From assembly GCA_032251315.1 (NCBI GenBank), contig JAVVEE010000032.1:1-26808 (forward strand): a DNA stretch of 26,808 nt. The letters are read 5' to 3'. The notes beneath the pieces are model-generated. The model was not told the DNA's origin. It worked only from the letters and a program-made list of their open reading frames with translations, and ran no database searches. The stretch comes from LH-M37 sp032251315. GTDB taxonomy: Bacteria > Pseudomonadota > Gammaproteobacteria > SZUA-229. Position numbers and translations under genes: made by a program. Below, piece by piece: positions 14,805 to 23,328 of the stretch (position 1 is the first letter of the stretch; every line of letters starts with the position of its first letter).

Positions 14805-15932
14805 ATGACAAAGCAGATATTGCCGGGCGCAACCCTGGGTGTATTAGGTGGCGGCCAGCTGGGGCGCATGTTCTGTGTGGCCGCGCGCACCCTGGGCTAT
14901 CGCGTCATCGTGCTCGATCCTGATGGCGAGAGTCCGGCGGGGAATATCGCCGATGAGCATATCAAGGCCGATTATCTGGACCAGTCGGCGCTGGATCTGC
15001 TGGCTTCACGCTGTGCTGCGGTCACTACCGAATTCGAGAATGTGCCCGCCGAGAGCCTGCGCTATCTGGCCGCGATGACGCAGGTTTCGCCCTCTGCCGA
15101 TGCGCTGGAAGTTGCGCAAAATCGCCATCGGGAAAAGCAGTTCGCGCTCGAGGCGGGTCTGAATCCGGCGCCGTATTATCTAATTGAGTCCGAGGCTGAC
15201 ATTGACCCGGCGCTGGCTGCCATCGGCGTGCCGGCGATTCTAAAAAGCACTACGCTGGGCTATGACGGCAAGGGGCAGGTGGTGATTAACCGCCCGGAAG
15301 AGCTACACCCGGCCTATCTCTCCATGAACAAGGTGGAGTGTGTACTGGAGCGGAAAATTGATCTGGCTCTGGAAGTCTCGGTGATTGTGGCGCGCAATGC
15401 GCAGGGCGAGGCGGTGAGTTATCCACTGGCTGAAAACCAGCATCGCCACGGCATTTTGCATCTGAGCGCGGTGCCGGCAAGGCTGGATGAATCGCTGGCC
15501 ACGAAAGCACGGCAGCAGGCGCTGGCGCTGGCGGAGTCGATGCAGTACGTCGGCATTCTGGCGGTTGAGTTTTTTATCTCCACCGGGGGTGATCTGATTT
15601 TCAATGAGATGGCGCCACGTCCGCACAACAGCGGCCATTACACCAGCGACGCCTGCGTGACCTCGCAGTTCGAGCAGCAGGTGCGCATGATGTGCGGCCT
15701 GAAGCCCGGTGAAACCCGTCTGCTGTCAGCGGTAGTGATGATGAATCTGCTGGGTGATCTGTGGCATCCTGACTGGGCGGCACTGCTGGCCCATCCTGAA
15801 ATCAAGCTGCACCTGTACGGTAAAAGTCAGGCGCTGCCAGGGCGGAAAATGGGCCATTTTAATGTGCTGAGCGAGAGTGTCGAGCAGGCGCTGGCGGTGG
15901 CGGAAGAGGCCTTTGCCGAGCTGGAAGAATAA
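14805..15932 (+). CDS. purK: 5-(carboxyamino)imidazole ribonucleotide synthase
   Basis: PurK carboxylates AIR with bicarbonate and ATP to give N5-CAIR. The protein has 375 residues and an ATP-grasp fold. The N-terminal domain begins with LGVLGGGQLGRMF (11-23). Central ATP-binding segments include ILKSTTLGYDGKGQ, and the metal and phosphate segment is FNEMAPRPHNSGHYT. Length and order are normal for the family. It ends 78 bases before a shared terminator with the convergent helicase gene. Confidence 0.97.
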   Translation: MTKQILPGATLGVLGGGQLGRMFCVAARTLGYRVIVLDPDGESPAGNIADEHIKADYLDQSALDLLASRCAAVTTEFENVPAESLRYLAAMTQVSPSADALEVAQNRHREKQFALEAGLNPAPYYLIESEADIDPALAAIGVPAILKSTTLGYDGKGQVVINRPEELHPAYLSMNKVECVLERKIDLALEVSVIVARNAQGEAVSYPLAENQHRHGILHLSAVPARLDESLATKARQQALALAESMQYVGILAVEFFISTGGDLIFNEMAPRPHNSGHYTSDACVTSQFEQQVRMMCGLKPGETRLLSAVVMMNLLGDLWHPDWAALLAHPEIKLHLYGKSQALPGRKMGHFNVLSESVEQALAVAEEAFAELEE

Positions 15933-16010
15933 TCGCCGCGAAGGCTTCTGCGGCTCTAAATATCTGGATCTGAATGTCTGCTTCTAAAAGTCCGGTTTTA
16001 TGCGGCAATG

Positions 16011-16034
16011 AAAACCGCTTGTAGAGCGGTTTTT
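16011..16034. terminator. Bidirectional intrinsic terminator between purK and rhlB
   Basis: The perfect 9-bp stem AAAACCGCT (16011-16019) / AGCGGTTTT (16025-16033) has the loop TGTAG and T runs on both strands. It sits between convergent genes, and the last bases overlap the rhlB stop codon. Confidence 0.88.
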
Positions 16035-17313
16035 AGCTTCTGCTGTAACTTTTATTCCGGTTACCCGACTGGCTGCGATTCTGACCGCCGCGTTGTCCGG
16101 GTTTAGGCTTGCGACGTTCACGTTTTGCGCGCGGTTTGGGTTCAGCCAGCAGTTCAGCCGTGACCGGCTCGTTGTGCAGCTGGTGGCCGATGTATTCTTC
16201 GATATCCATCAGATGGTGCGCATAATCTTCGCAGGCAAAGCTGATGGCAGCGCCACTGGCTCCGGCCCGGGCAGTTCGGCCGACCCGGTGCACATAATCT
16301 TCCCCGGACTGGGGCAGATCAAAATTGAAAACGTGGCTGATCGCCGGCACATGCAGGCCGCGAGCAGCGACATCGGTCGCCACCAGTACGTCAAATTCAC
16401 CCTTTTCGAATTTGTCGAGCAGGGTCTGGCGTTTGGCCTGAGGTACGTCGCCAGAGAGCAGCGCCGATTTAATGCCGTTGCCCTCCAGCCAGGCGTCGAG
16501 CTCTTCCGCCACCCGTTTGGTATTGATGAAAATAATGCTGCGCTGAGGGTTTAAAGATTTCATCAGCCCCAGCAGCAGAGGCACTTTTTCATCATTGGCC
16601 GGGTAGTAAACCGTCTGTTTGACCTTGTCGGCGGTTTTGTGCTCAGCCTTGATACGAACTTCCACCGGCTCGTTCATGTGGTCATAAGCCAGTTCACCAA
16701 TGCGGTGCGAAAGGGTGGCGGAAAACAGCAGGCTCAGGCGCTTTTCCGGGCTGGGACAGCGATTCAGCAAGTAGCGGATATCTTTGATGAAACCAAGATC
16801 GAACATGCGGTCGGCTTCATCCAGAACGACGCATTGACAGGCCTTGAGGTCGAAAACGTGCTGCTCGAAATAGTCGATGATCCGGCCCGGGGTGCCGATG
16901 AGGATATCGACGCCGTCCCGAATCTCCTGGCGTTGAGCCTCGTAACCGGTGCCGCCGTAAGCCAGGCCTAATTTAAGCCCGGTATGCCGACCTATGTTGA
17001 GAGCATCCTTATGAATCTGGATGGCCAGTTCGCGAGTGGGTGCTAAAATCAAGGCTCTTGGCTGGTCGAGGCGTCTTGCCTCGCTGGCGGGATGCTTTAA
17101 CAAATAATCAAAACAGGCCACCATAAAGGCGGCGGTTTTGCCGGTTCCGGTCTGGGCTTCACCAGCGACATCCTGGCCGGTAATGGCGATAGGAATACTT
17201 TCTGCCTGAATAGGGGTGCAAAAATGGAAGCCGGTGTCGTCCAGTCCCTGAATAATGCGTGGGTCCAGATTAAATTGTGTAAAAGGTATTTCAGTAATGT
17301 TGGTATCAGTCAT
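16033..17313 (-). CDS. rhlB: DEAD-box ATP-dependent RNA helicase RhlB
   Basis: RhlB unwinds structured RNA and, in E. coli, works in the RNase E degradosome. The 426-residue protein has the Q motif region FHFCTPIQAESIP, Walker A AQTGTGKT (53-60), PTRELA, DEAD at 165-168, SAT at 198-200 and the C-terminal HRVGRTARAG motif. The tail is basic (KRERRKPKPGQRGG and following), suited to RNA binding. The symbol rests on family resemblance plus position: it is divergent from trxA-rho, exactly as in E. coli. The stop overlaps a terminator hairpin. Confidence 0.93.
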   Translation of the reverse strand: MTDTNITEIPFTQFNLDPRIIQGLDDTGFHFCTPIQAESIPIAITGQDVAGEAQTGTGKTAAFMVACFDYLLKHPASEARRLDQPRALILAPTRELAIQIHKDALNIGRHTGLKLGLAYGGTGYEAQRQEIRDGVDILIGTPGRIIDYFEQHVFDLKACQCVVLDEADRMFDLGFIKDIRYLLNRCPSPEKRLSLLFSATLSHRIGELAYDHMNEPVEVRIKAEHKTADKVKQTVYYPANDEKVPLLLGLMKSLNPQRSIIFINTKRVAEELDAWLEGNGIKSALLSGDVPQAKRQTLLDKFEKGEFDVLVATDVAARGLHVPAISHVFNFDLPQSGEDYVHRVGRTARAGASGAAISFACEDYAHHLMDIEEYIGHQLHNEPVTAELLAEPKPRAKRERRKPKPGQRGGQNRSQSGNRNKSYSRS

Positions 17314-17508
17314 AGAGGTAGCTTAACCTAAAATAAAAAGACATTCATAAAAGGGGTGTATAAATTGAAAAAATAGTCTAAGATACGTCGAAAATACATA
17401 TCCAGGAAGCTCATGCAGCTTCAGTTCAACAAAATTTTCCAGTAGTCTTACCTCGTATTTTCTAAACTTTTATCAAAATTGTAATAATTTTTTGGAGGCA
17501 TTCCTTAA

Positions 17509-17835
17509 GTGAGTAATCAAATTGTTTATGTAACCGATGATTCCTTTGACCAGGACGTTATAAATTCGGATGTGCCCGTACTGGTTGATTACTGGGCAGA
17601 GTGGTGTGGACCCTGCAAGATGATTGCTCCTATCCTGGAAGAGATGGTCACCGAATACGGCGACAAGATTAAAGTCGCCAAACTCAATATTGATGAAAAT
17701 CCGAATACGCCGCCTAAATACGGCATTCGTGGTATTCCGACATTAATGCTGTTTAAAAATGGTGAAGTTGAAGCCACCAAAGTCGGTGCCTTGTCAAAAT
17801 CACAGATGGCCGCCTTTATAGACAGTAATCTGTAG
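17509..17835 (+). CDS. trxA: Thioredoxin 1
   Basis: TrxA reduces protein disulfides in the cytoplasm. The 108-residue protein has the WCGPC active site (Cys33, Cys36), the buried DYWAEW segment and GIRGIPTLMLF with the cis-proline. The start is GTG, supported by a strong GGAGG (17494-17498) ten bases upstream; no in-frame ATG is nearby. It is divergent from rhlB and upstream of rho, the E. coli order. Confidence 0.97.
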   Translation: MSNQIVYVTDDSFDQDVINSDVPVLVDYWAEWCGPCKMIAPILEEMVTEYGDKIKVAKLNIDENPNTPPKYGIRGIPTLMLFKNGEVEATKVGALSKSQMAAFIDSNL

Positions 17836-17886
17836 TGCATAAGCCGGAAAGAAATAAAAACACCCTAAATAACCAGTAACGACTCA

Positions 17887-17929
17887 GCTTGCCTGGCAAG
17901 CACATATCCGGGCCGCACGTCTTGCGGCC
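17887..17929 (+). promoter_or_regulatory. Hairpins in trxA-rho spacer (rho leader)
   Basis: Two adjacent perfect stem-loops lie in the 171-base spacer: GCTTGC-CTG-GCAAGC (17887-17901) and GGCCGCA-CGTCT-TGCGGCC (17911-17929). No T run follows, so they are not standard terminators. Since rho is autoregulated by premature termination in its leader in E. coli, they may belong to such a leader. This is an inference. Confidence 0.4.
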
Positions 17930-18006
17930 AGAGCAAGGTGATGCCAGCTTGCTAAACAACCTAAAAAACCCAATCTATTTAACTCCAACCCATTCACACA
18001 ATCCCC

Positions 18007-19263
18007 ATGAATCTTACAGAATTAAAACTAAAACCTGTTCAGGAACTCCTCGATATTGCCTCATCCATGAAACTGGATAATGTGGCGCGCTCCAAAAAAC
18101 AGGAAATCATTTTTGCCATACTAAAAAACCACGCTAAAAAAGGCGAAGACATATTTGGCGATGGCGTTCTGGAAATATTACAGGACGGTTTTGGTTTCCT
18201 GCGAGCGGCAGACAGTTCATATTTGGCCGGCCCGGATGATATCTATGTATCACCCAGTCAGATACGCCGTTTCAGCATGCGCACCGGCGACACCATCGCC
18301 GGCAAGATCCGCCCTCCCAAAGAAGGTGAGCGTTATTTTGCCCTGCTCAAGGTTGATCAGGTTAATTTTGAATCGCCCGAACAGACACGTAACAAAATTG
18401 CCTTTGAAAATCTGACCCCCCTGCACCCGAATGAACGCATGACCATGGAACGCGGTAACGGCAGTACTGAGGACATTACCGCCCGCATCATCGACATGGT
18501 TGCGCCCATCGGTAAGGGCCAGCGCGGCCTGCTGGTATCACCGCCCAAGGCGGGTAAAACCATGCTGATGAGCAATATCGCGCAATCCATCGCTGCCAAT
18601 CATCCTGAGTGTTACCTCATCGTGCTGTTGATTGATGAGCGCCCGGAGGAAGTGACCGAGATGCAACGCAGTGTGCGCGGTGAAGTGGTTTCCAGTACCT
18701 TTGACGAGCCTGCCAGCCGTCACGTGCAGGTGGCGGAAATGGTGATTGAAAAAGCCAAGCGCCTGGCCGAACATAAAAAAGACGTGGTCATTCTGCTCGA
18801 CTCCATCACCCGTCTGGCCCGTGCCTATAACACCGTAATCCCATCCTCCGGTAAAGTTCTAACCGGTGGTGTGGATGCACATGCCCTGCATCGTCCCAAA
18901 CGTTTCTTCGGCGCTGCGCGTAATATTGAAGAGGGCGGCAGCATTACCATCATCGCCACTGCACTGGTCGACACCGGTTCAAAAATGGATGAAGTGATTT
19001 ACGAAGAGTTCAAGGGCACCGGTAACATGGAGATTCATCTGGATCGTCGTATCACTGAAAAACGTATCTTCCCCGCGATCAACATCAACCGTTCCGGCAC
19101 CCGCCGTGAAGAGTTGCTGACCAGCCCCGATGAGCTGCAAAAGATGTGGATTCTGCGTAAGCTGCTGCAGCCGATGGATGAGATTGGTGCGATTGAATTC
19201 CTCATGAGCAAAATGCAATCGACCAAAACTAATAATGAATTTTTCGATCTGATGAGGGGGTAG
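18007..19263 (+). CDS. rho: Transcription termination factor Rho
   Basis: Rho is a hexameric RNA-dependent ATPase that ends transcription. The protein has 418 residues, almost the E. coli length. It has the N-terminal helical start MNLTELKLKPVQELLDIA, an RNA-binding cold-shock-like domain (GDGVLEILQDGFGFLRAADSSYLAGPDDIYVSPSQIRRF), Walker A PPKAGKTM (near 180), Walker B VVILLDSITRLARAYN and the R-loop/Q-loop region. No purine-rich Shine-Dalgarno sequence precedes the ATG: the 20 bases upstream are C- and A-rich. Low or controlled initiation is possible. Confidence 0.97.
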   Translation: MNLTELKLKPVQELLDIASSMKLDNVARSKKQEIIFAILKNHAKKGEDIFGDGVLEILQDGFGFLRAADSSYLAGPDDIYVSPSQIRRFSMRTGDTIAGKIRPPKEGERYFALLKVDQVNFESPEQTRNKIAFENLTPLHPNERMTMERGNGSTEDITARIIDMVAPIGKGQRGLLVSPPKAGKTMLMSNIAQSIAANHPECYLIVLLIDERPEEVTEMQRSVRGEVVSSTFDEPASRHVQVAEMVIEKAKRLAEHKKDVVILLDSITRLARAYNTVIPSSGKVLTGGVDAHALHRPKRFFGAARNIEEGGSITIIATALVDTGSKMDEVIYEEFKGTGNMEIHLDRRITEKRIFPAININRSGTRREELLTSPDELQKMWILRKLLQPMDEIGAIEFLMSKMQSTKTNNEFFDLMRG

Positions 19264-19376
19264 GCTTTATCCCACTAAGATTATTTGGTGCTCAGGGATG
19301 AGGCTGAATTCGGGAAAGCAGTGATCTGTGAAGCACAACTACATAATTATAGCGGCGCAACTGTAGCTGCAATATC

Positions 19377-19910
19377 TTGAAGAACAATCCTGAAGTGAAA
19401 GAACAAAAACGCATTGGCACCTTCATGGTGACGGCAATGTGGGTTCTGTTCCTGATTTTCCTGGTCTTTTTCTTTGCCGGTGTCATCGACCGGCAGACCA
19501 ATCCCAATCAAAGCCTGAATACCCGCTATAGTGAAACCGGCGCGCGTGAAGTCTCGCTGCAACGTAATCGTTATGGTCATTATGTTACTGATGGTGCCAT
19601 TAACGGCCGGCCGGTAGTGTTCATGCTCGATACCGGTGCCACCGGCGTCGCCGTGCCCGAGCATATCGCCCGCGGTTTGCAGCTGGAACGGGGTGCGGTT
19701 ATCCAGCTGCAAACCGCCAATGGTGTGGCCAGAGGCTATAAGGCGAGGCTTGATCGGGTGGCCATTGACGGTATCGAGCTGAAAAATATCAGCGCGATTA
19801 TCAATCCCAACGATGACTCGGATGTGATTCTGCTGGGCATGTCTTTCCTGAAGGAGATCGAGTTTAGCCAGCGTGGCGACAGCCTGATTTTAAGGCAGTA
19901 TCCGCAGTAA
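19377..19910 (+). CDS. Membrane-anchored retropepsin-like aspartic protease (clan AA)
   Basis: The 177-residue protein has a short hydrophilic N terminus, one transmembrane segment (about 17-36, MVTAMWVLFLIFLVFFFAGV) and a retropepsin-like domain. The catalytic motif is DTGATG at 85-90. Further family features are GAVIQLQTANG and the C-terminal VILLGMSFLKEIEF. The topology should place the protease domain in the periplasm. The frame starts at a TTG (19377); an ATG at 19425 begins inside the membrane segment, so the TTG is preferred, though without a clear ribosome binding site. The substrate of these bacterial single-domain proteases is not established. The next gene is convergent and ends only 3 bases away. 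Confidence 0.8.
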   Translation: MKNNPEVKEQKRIGTFMVTAMWVLFLIFLVFFFAGVIDRQTNPNQSLNTRYSETGAREVSLQRNRYGHYVTDGAINGRPVVFMLDTGATGVAVPEHIARGLQLERGAVIQLQTANGVARGYKARLDRVAIDGIELKNISAIINPNDDSDVILLGMSFLKEIEFSQRGDSLILRQYPQ

Positions 19911-19913
19911 ATA

Positions 19914-20321
19914 TCACCTGAGTGATGGCTGCGCAGAGGGCTCGAACTGCTGATGCTGAAAATCGTCAATGGCCTTGTAAACAATAATATCGATTAGCGT
20001 TTTGCTGTCATTAAAACACCACTCACCATAAACCGGCGTCTTCATCACTCCCCAGTAATACCAGCCCAGATTAACCTTGATAGAATGCGAACCTTTTTGT
20101 CGTTCGGGTGGCTCCCTGTCCAGGCAGGGCGTACCTTCACGCACCACCAGCGCGCCTTCAGGCTGAATTTTTTTCTTGATCAGGGGAATGGTCTCATCCA
20201 TGCTGATACCCGGCTGGGTAATCGCCAGGTAGTTATGGCGTAAGGTCTCCGGTGACTTGCTCAGGTTCGAGCAGGCCGTTAAAAAGACACTGATGACAAT
20301 CAGGTTAATGATAAAACGCAT
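19914..20321 (-). CDS. Small lipoprotein of unknown function
   Basis: This is an unrecognised 135-residue protein. The frame opens at 20375, but the ATG at 20321 has AAGGAA upstream and begins directly with a lipoprotein signal MRFIINLIVISVFLTAC (Cys17). The mature part has Cys residues in GTPCLDREPP and YGEWCFNDS that could form a disulfide, and a WYYWG aromatic cluster. It is likely in the periplasm, anchored to a membrane. It is convergent with the aspartic protease gene. Function unknown. Confidence 0.75.
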   Translation of the reverse strand: MRFIINLIVISVFLTACSNLSKSPETLRHNYLAITQPGISMDETIPLIKKKIQPEGALVVREGTPCLDREPPERQKGSHSIKVNLGWYYWGVMKTPVYGEWCFNDSKTLIDIIVYKAIDDFQHQQFEPSAQPSLR

Positions 20322-20468
20322 AGCAATATTTCCTTGGCGATAAACACAGGTTTGATAGCATACAACATACCGCAATCGGCTTCGATAATCACGCTACAAT
20401 TTTCGAAAAACTAAAACATTAAACACAGGGCGGATCAGCACTCTGAAGTTGACACGCATCGCTGTGGT

Positions 20469-21374
20469 CTATAGCGGGCGTTGATTCCAGCGTAACTGCC
20501 ATTTCTTTTTGAAAGGCAGGTATTTCCCGTACTCATAAATAGCCAGGCCCGTTAGAATCAGCGCCGTGCCCAGCCATACCTGCGGGCCGATCACCTCATC
20601 GTTGATGGCGGCACCCAGCAACAGTGCCGTTACCGGGGTAATTAAAGTGATCAACGCTACACGCTCCACCCTGAGGTTTTTCAAAAGATAATAATAAAGG
20701 GGAAACCCCAGCGCGGTTCCAAAAACGGCCAGATAAACAATCGCCATCATAGAATGCATCGGCCAGCTCTGCGGCCAGCCGGAGCCATAATAACCATTCG
20801 CCAGAAAGAGGGGAATGGCCACTGCCAGACTGCCGATGGTGATAGCAATGGCATGAATCGTCGGTTTTAATTTACGGATGAGCACCGCCCCGAGCGATTG
20901 CGAAATCGCGCCCAGCGTCACACCCGCCACACCGAATAACGCCGCTGTGGAAATACTCTGTCCCTCCATGAAAACCACTGCCAGACCACACAGCCCCAGT
21001 AGCATGCCGATTACACGTCCGAAGGTAAAAGCACTTTCATGCAGAATCAGGGTGGCGAACACGCTGGTCAAAACCGGCGACAGCCCGAAGATTACCGCAA
21101 TCCATCCTGATGGAATATATTGCGCGGCCCAGTAAATCATCGTCATTGCCATAAACAGGGATAGCCCACTGACCAGATAAACCCGACGTGCTGTTTTATC
21201 CCACGGTACGGAGAGCTTCCACAGGCGCGCAATAATCATCAGCGCAAACAGGCCGATGATCATGCGGATGGCCACGCCGAATTCGTAACCGACCTCATCG
21301 CCGCTCCATTTAATACCAAGCGGCGTAGTGCTCCATACAAGTATGACGATGATATAAGCAACAGGCACGGACAT
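20469..21374 (-). CDS. EamA/DMT-family transporter
   Basis: This 301-residue membrane protein has about ten hydrophobic segments arranged as two EamA repeats, the pattern of drug/metabolite transporters that export amino acids or other small metabolites. Examples are VAYIIVILVWSTTPLGIKW at the N terminus and YLAVFGTALGFPLYYYLL in the second half. I chose the ATG at 21374 because GGAG lies just upstream; the frame extends eight residues further to 21398. The C terminus is basic (FKKKWQLRWNQRPL). The substrate cannot be read from the sequence. Confidence 0.88.
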   Translation of the reverse strand: MSVPVAYIIVILVWSTTPLGIKWSGDEVGYEFGVAIRMIIGLFALMIIARLWKLSVPWDKTARRVYLVSGLSLFMAMTMIYWAAQYIPSGWIAVIFGLSPVLTSVFATLILHESAFTFGRVIGMLLGLCGLAVVFMEGQSISTAALFGVAGVTLGAISQSLGAVLIRKLKPTIHAIAITIGSLAVAIPLFLANGYYGSGWPQSWPMHSMMAIVYLAVFGTALGFPLYYYLLKNLRVERVALITLITPVTALLLGAAINDEVIGPQVWLGTALILTGLAIYEYGKYLPFKKKWQLRWNQRPL

Positions 21375-21414
21375 GTTTTCTCCAGTCATGAAGGGCAAAA
21401 AGTAAAAGGCCGCC

Positions 21415-21573
21415 AGTAGGCTGCCGGTTTAGGGGGATTGAAGCGAGAAAGTGAGAGAGTAAGTACACTATTCCCGATTTTGAGGCGCATAGTGGTTCTA
21501 TGCAACAAAAAATTGGGGTGGTTAGGCCGCTCTGCCACTTCCGCAGCCGTCATCCTAAATTCAACAGACTCCT
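21415..21573. repeat. MITE-like palindromic element, long copy
   Basis: The ends AGTAGGCTGCC (21415-21425) and the inverse of AGGAGTCTGTT (21563-21573) are imperfect terminal inverted repeats. The outer parts match the short copy at 14055: left GGTTTAGGGGG-ATTGAAGCGAG, right AGGCCGCTC..CCACTTCCGCAGCC..TCATCCTAAATTC. The roughly 75-base centre includes the hairpin GCATAG-TGGTT-CTATGC. There is no coding capacity. It lies upstream of the EamA transporter gene. Confidence 0.65.
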
Positions 21574-22329
21574 AGACCCTGCATCCACGTTTAAACCACG
21601 GATTCAGGTATCAATTAACCACAGGCAGGTGCAGCGGAAAAGCTCCGGCAGCGCAATCATATACGACTCGAAATAGATAATGGCGAATAAGTTGGTTCAG
21701 GGCAGGATGGTCAGTGTTTTAGAATGCTTTGGCAACATTAATATCAGTCGACAGCGAAGCTATGAAGGGCGAAGGAAAAAGCTTATACACCGCAGAAATT
21801 AAGAGTGAAAAAAAAGGTGCTTGTCCGCGAAGTCGCGAAAAAATAAATGATAATTTAAATGGTTTTTTATGTGCCCTTATGCTGAATGCATTTAACTGAA
21901 TAAGACAAAACCAGGCAATGATCTATGCTAATGGTTTCGATTCTGTTGTGGCTAACTCATGCTTCGCCGGCAACTGTGATGAGATCCTGTCGACTGACAT
22001 GATTGCGCTTAGCACTAATCGATATCTTGTATGGTCATCAAGACCTGTTCATAATCAATGTCACCAACCACATTATATAAAGCCGTTAGAAAAATATATT
22101 AGTACTATATTTCTATGGCTATATAGCATTGCTTATTTTGGTATTTAACAAATCAGTGCAAGTAATATAGGGTTTGTAATAATAAAAATAATAATAAACT
22201 TTTTTAAATACCACACTTAATTTATTTATTTAAAACTCCAATAACCACATATTTTTAAGTTTGTTAAATTGATATTTCGCATTTATTTTAACTAAATATC
22301 AATATATTTACGATTATAAAAATATAAGG
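21574..22329. other. Gene-free AT-rich stretch upstream of the Tad locus
   Basis: I see no convincing gene. A 76-codon frame at 21918-22148 has no family resemblance and only a weak AGG upstream. The segment 22150-22320 is extremely AT-rich with runs such as AATAATAATAAA. It may be a regulatory or silenced region for the pilus genes. A small palindrome CGCGA-AG-TCGCG lies near 21827-21838. Confidence 0.5.
22268..22303. promoter_or_regulatory. Inverted repeat, candidate operator upstream of flp
   Basis: The 10-base perfect inverted repeat ATTGATATTT (22268-22277) / AAATATCAAT (22294-22303) has a 16-base spacer and ends 26 bases upstream of the flp -35. The centre-to-centre distance of 26 bases is compatible with two half-sites of an activator or repressor. 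No regulator is identified. Confidence 0.4.
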
Positions 22330-22358
22330 TTGACACTGTATTTGCTAGCGGGTATATC
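22330..22358 (+). promoter_or_regulatory. Sigma-70 promoter of flp and the Tad locus
   Basis: A consensus -35 TTGACA (22330-22335), a 17-base spacer and a -10 TATATC (22353-22358) precede flp. The start would be near 22365, giving a leader of about 58 bases before the flp ATG. Confidence 0.7.
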
Positions 22359-22422
22359 TAGAGTTGTGATGCAAAGTAAGTCAAATTGAATTAATTAAAC
22401 ACTTGTTAAGAGGTAAATAAAA

Positions 22423-22620
22423 ATGGAAATGATAAAACGCTTTTTTAATGATGAATCCGGTGCCACCATGGTGGAGTACGCCATCCTTGTAGCCTTGCTG
22501 GCGATTGCAGTAGCAACAATAATTATTACGCTTTCCACTGAATTGAGAGCTACGTTCCAGAGCGTGATTGACTGTCTTAGAGATCCTACAGCCGCGAATT
22601 GTGGGCCTGCTACTCCATAA
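22423..22620 (+). CDS. flp: Flp/Fap-type pilin
   Basis: This is the major structural subunit of a Tad (type IVb) pilus. The 65-residue prepilin has a short leader ending in Gly13. The mature protein starts with ATMVEYAILVALLAIAVATI, in which Glu and Tyr sit at +5 and +6, the defining Flp motif for TadV cleavage. The C-terminal part has two Cys (in DCLRD and ANCGP) that could form a disulfide. Ribosome binding site AAGAGG precedes the ATG. A strong hairpin follows the gene, consistent with higher expression than downstream genes. Confidence 0.95.
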   Translation: MEMIKRFFNDESGATMVEYAILVALLAIAVATIIITLSTELRATFQSVIDCLRDPTAANCGPATP

Positions 22621-22642
22621 TAATAATTGTAATAACCTGATT

Positions 22643-22686
22643 ATATCTGCGCCTCTAATTGTTTCTTTTCTAAGAGGCGCAGATAT
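22643..22686 (+). terminator. Long stem-loop between flp and tadV
   Basis: A perfect 14-bp stem ATATCTGCGCCTCT (22643-22656) / AGAGGCGCAGATAT (22673-22686) encloses a 16-base loop. A short T run occurs a few bases after the stem (ATTTTT at 22691-22696). It probably acts as a partial terminator or as a 3' protecting structure for the abundant flp message, with read-through to the assembly genes. Confidence 0.75.
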
Positions 22687-22715
22687 CCAAATTTTTAAAG
22701 TGTAGCGATGTTTAT

Positions 22716-23234
22716 ATGCCTGAGTGGATGCTAATAGTATTGCTGTTTATGCTGCTTCCCGCAGTCGTGTATGACTACAGATATCATAGGATACCTAATG
22801 TGATTTCTTTATCCGGATGGATTATCGGCCCCGTGTTGTTTGCAGCCTCTGATGCACTCCCCGCTGTATCAGCTTCGCTATATGGTTTTATGTTTATTTT
22901 TGCAGTGACACTGCCTTTATATATGCTGGCATGGATGGGCGCCGGCGATGTGAAGTTAATGGCGGGTGTCGGTGCGATGGTCGGTATCGAATATGCACCG
23001 GAAGTTTTTTTAGGAATCGTTATAACCGGGGCAGGAATGGCGATGGTTATGCTGGTACATAATAAGTTATTTAAGAATTCATTTCAGCGTTACAGTGCGA
23101 TGCTGAGCCTTAGCTTATCACTAAAGAAGGCAATATATATCCCGCCGAGCGCACAAGAACAAAAAATAGTGATGCCTTATGCTTTACCGATAGCAGCGGG
23201 TACTTTTTTATCCCTGGGGTTTATTTATAACTAG
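22716..23234 (+). CDS. tadV: Prepilin peptidase TadV/CpaA (A24)
   Basis: This inner-membrane aspartic peptidase cleaves the Flp leader. The 172-residue protein has several membrane segments and both A24 catalytic motifs: Asp20 in YDYRYHRIPN and GAGD at 75-78 (WMGAGDVKLMAGVGAMVG). It lacks the N-methyltransferase half found in PilD, as expected for TadV. The ribosome binding site is weak; an overlapping out-of-frame ATG eight bases upstream is not used. It follows the flp stem-loop by 29 bases. Confidence 0.93.
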   Translation: MPEWMLIVLLFMLLPAVVYDYRYHRIPNVISLSGWIIGPVLFAASDALPAVSASLYGFMFIFAVTLPLYMLAWMGAGDVKLMAGVGAMVGIEYAPEVFLGIVITGAGMAMVMLVHNKLFKNSFQRYSAMLSLSLSLKKAIYIPPSAQEQKIVMPYALPIAAGTFLSLGFIYN

Positions 23235-23328
23235 GGAATATCTTTATCAAAGTGTAGATTTGTGAATAACCGGCATTAAAAAAGCGGGTTATATTGTCCG
23301 GAATTGGAGTAGTTTGGAGAAAACTGAT

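Noticed and set aside
21918..22148. 76-codon frame in the gene-free region before flp
   Set aside because: Only a weak AGG lies upstream, there is no recognisable domain and the composition looks random. I left it as non-coding.
23314..23328. TTG start for cpaB
   Set aside because: This stretch contains the GGAG that serves the ATG at 23329.
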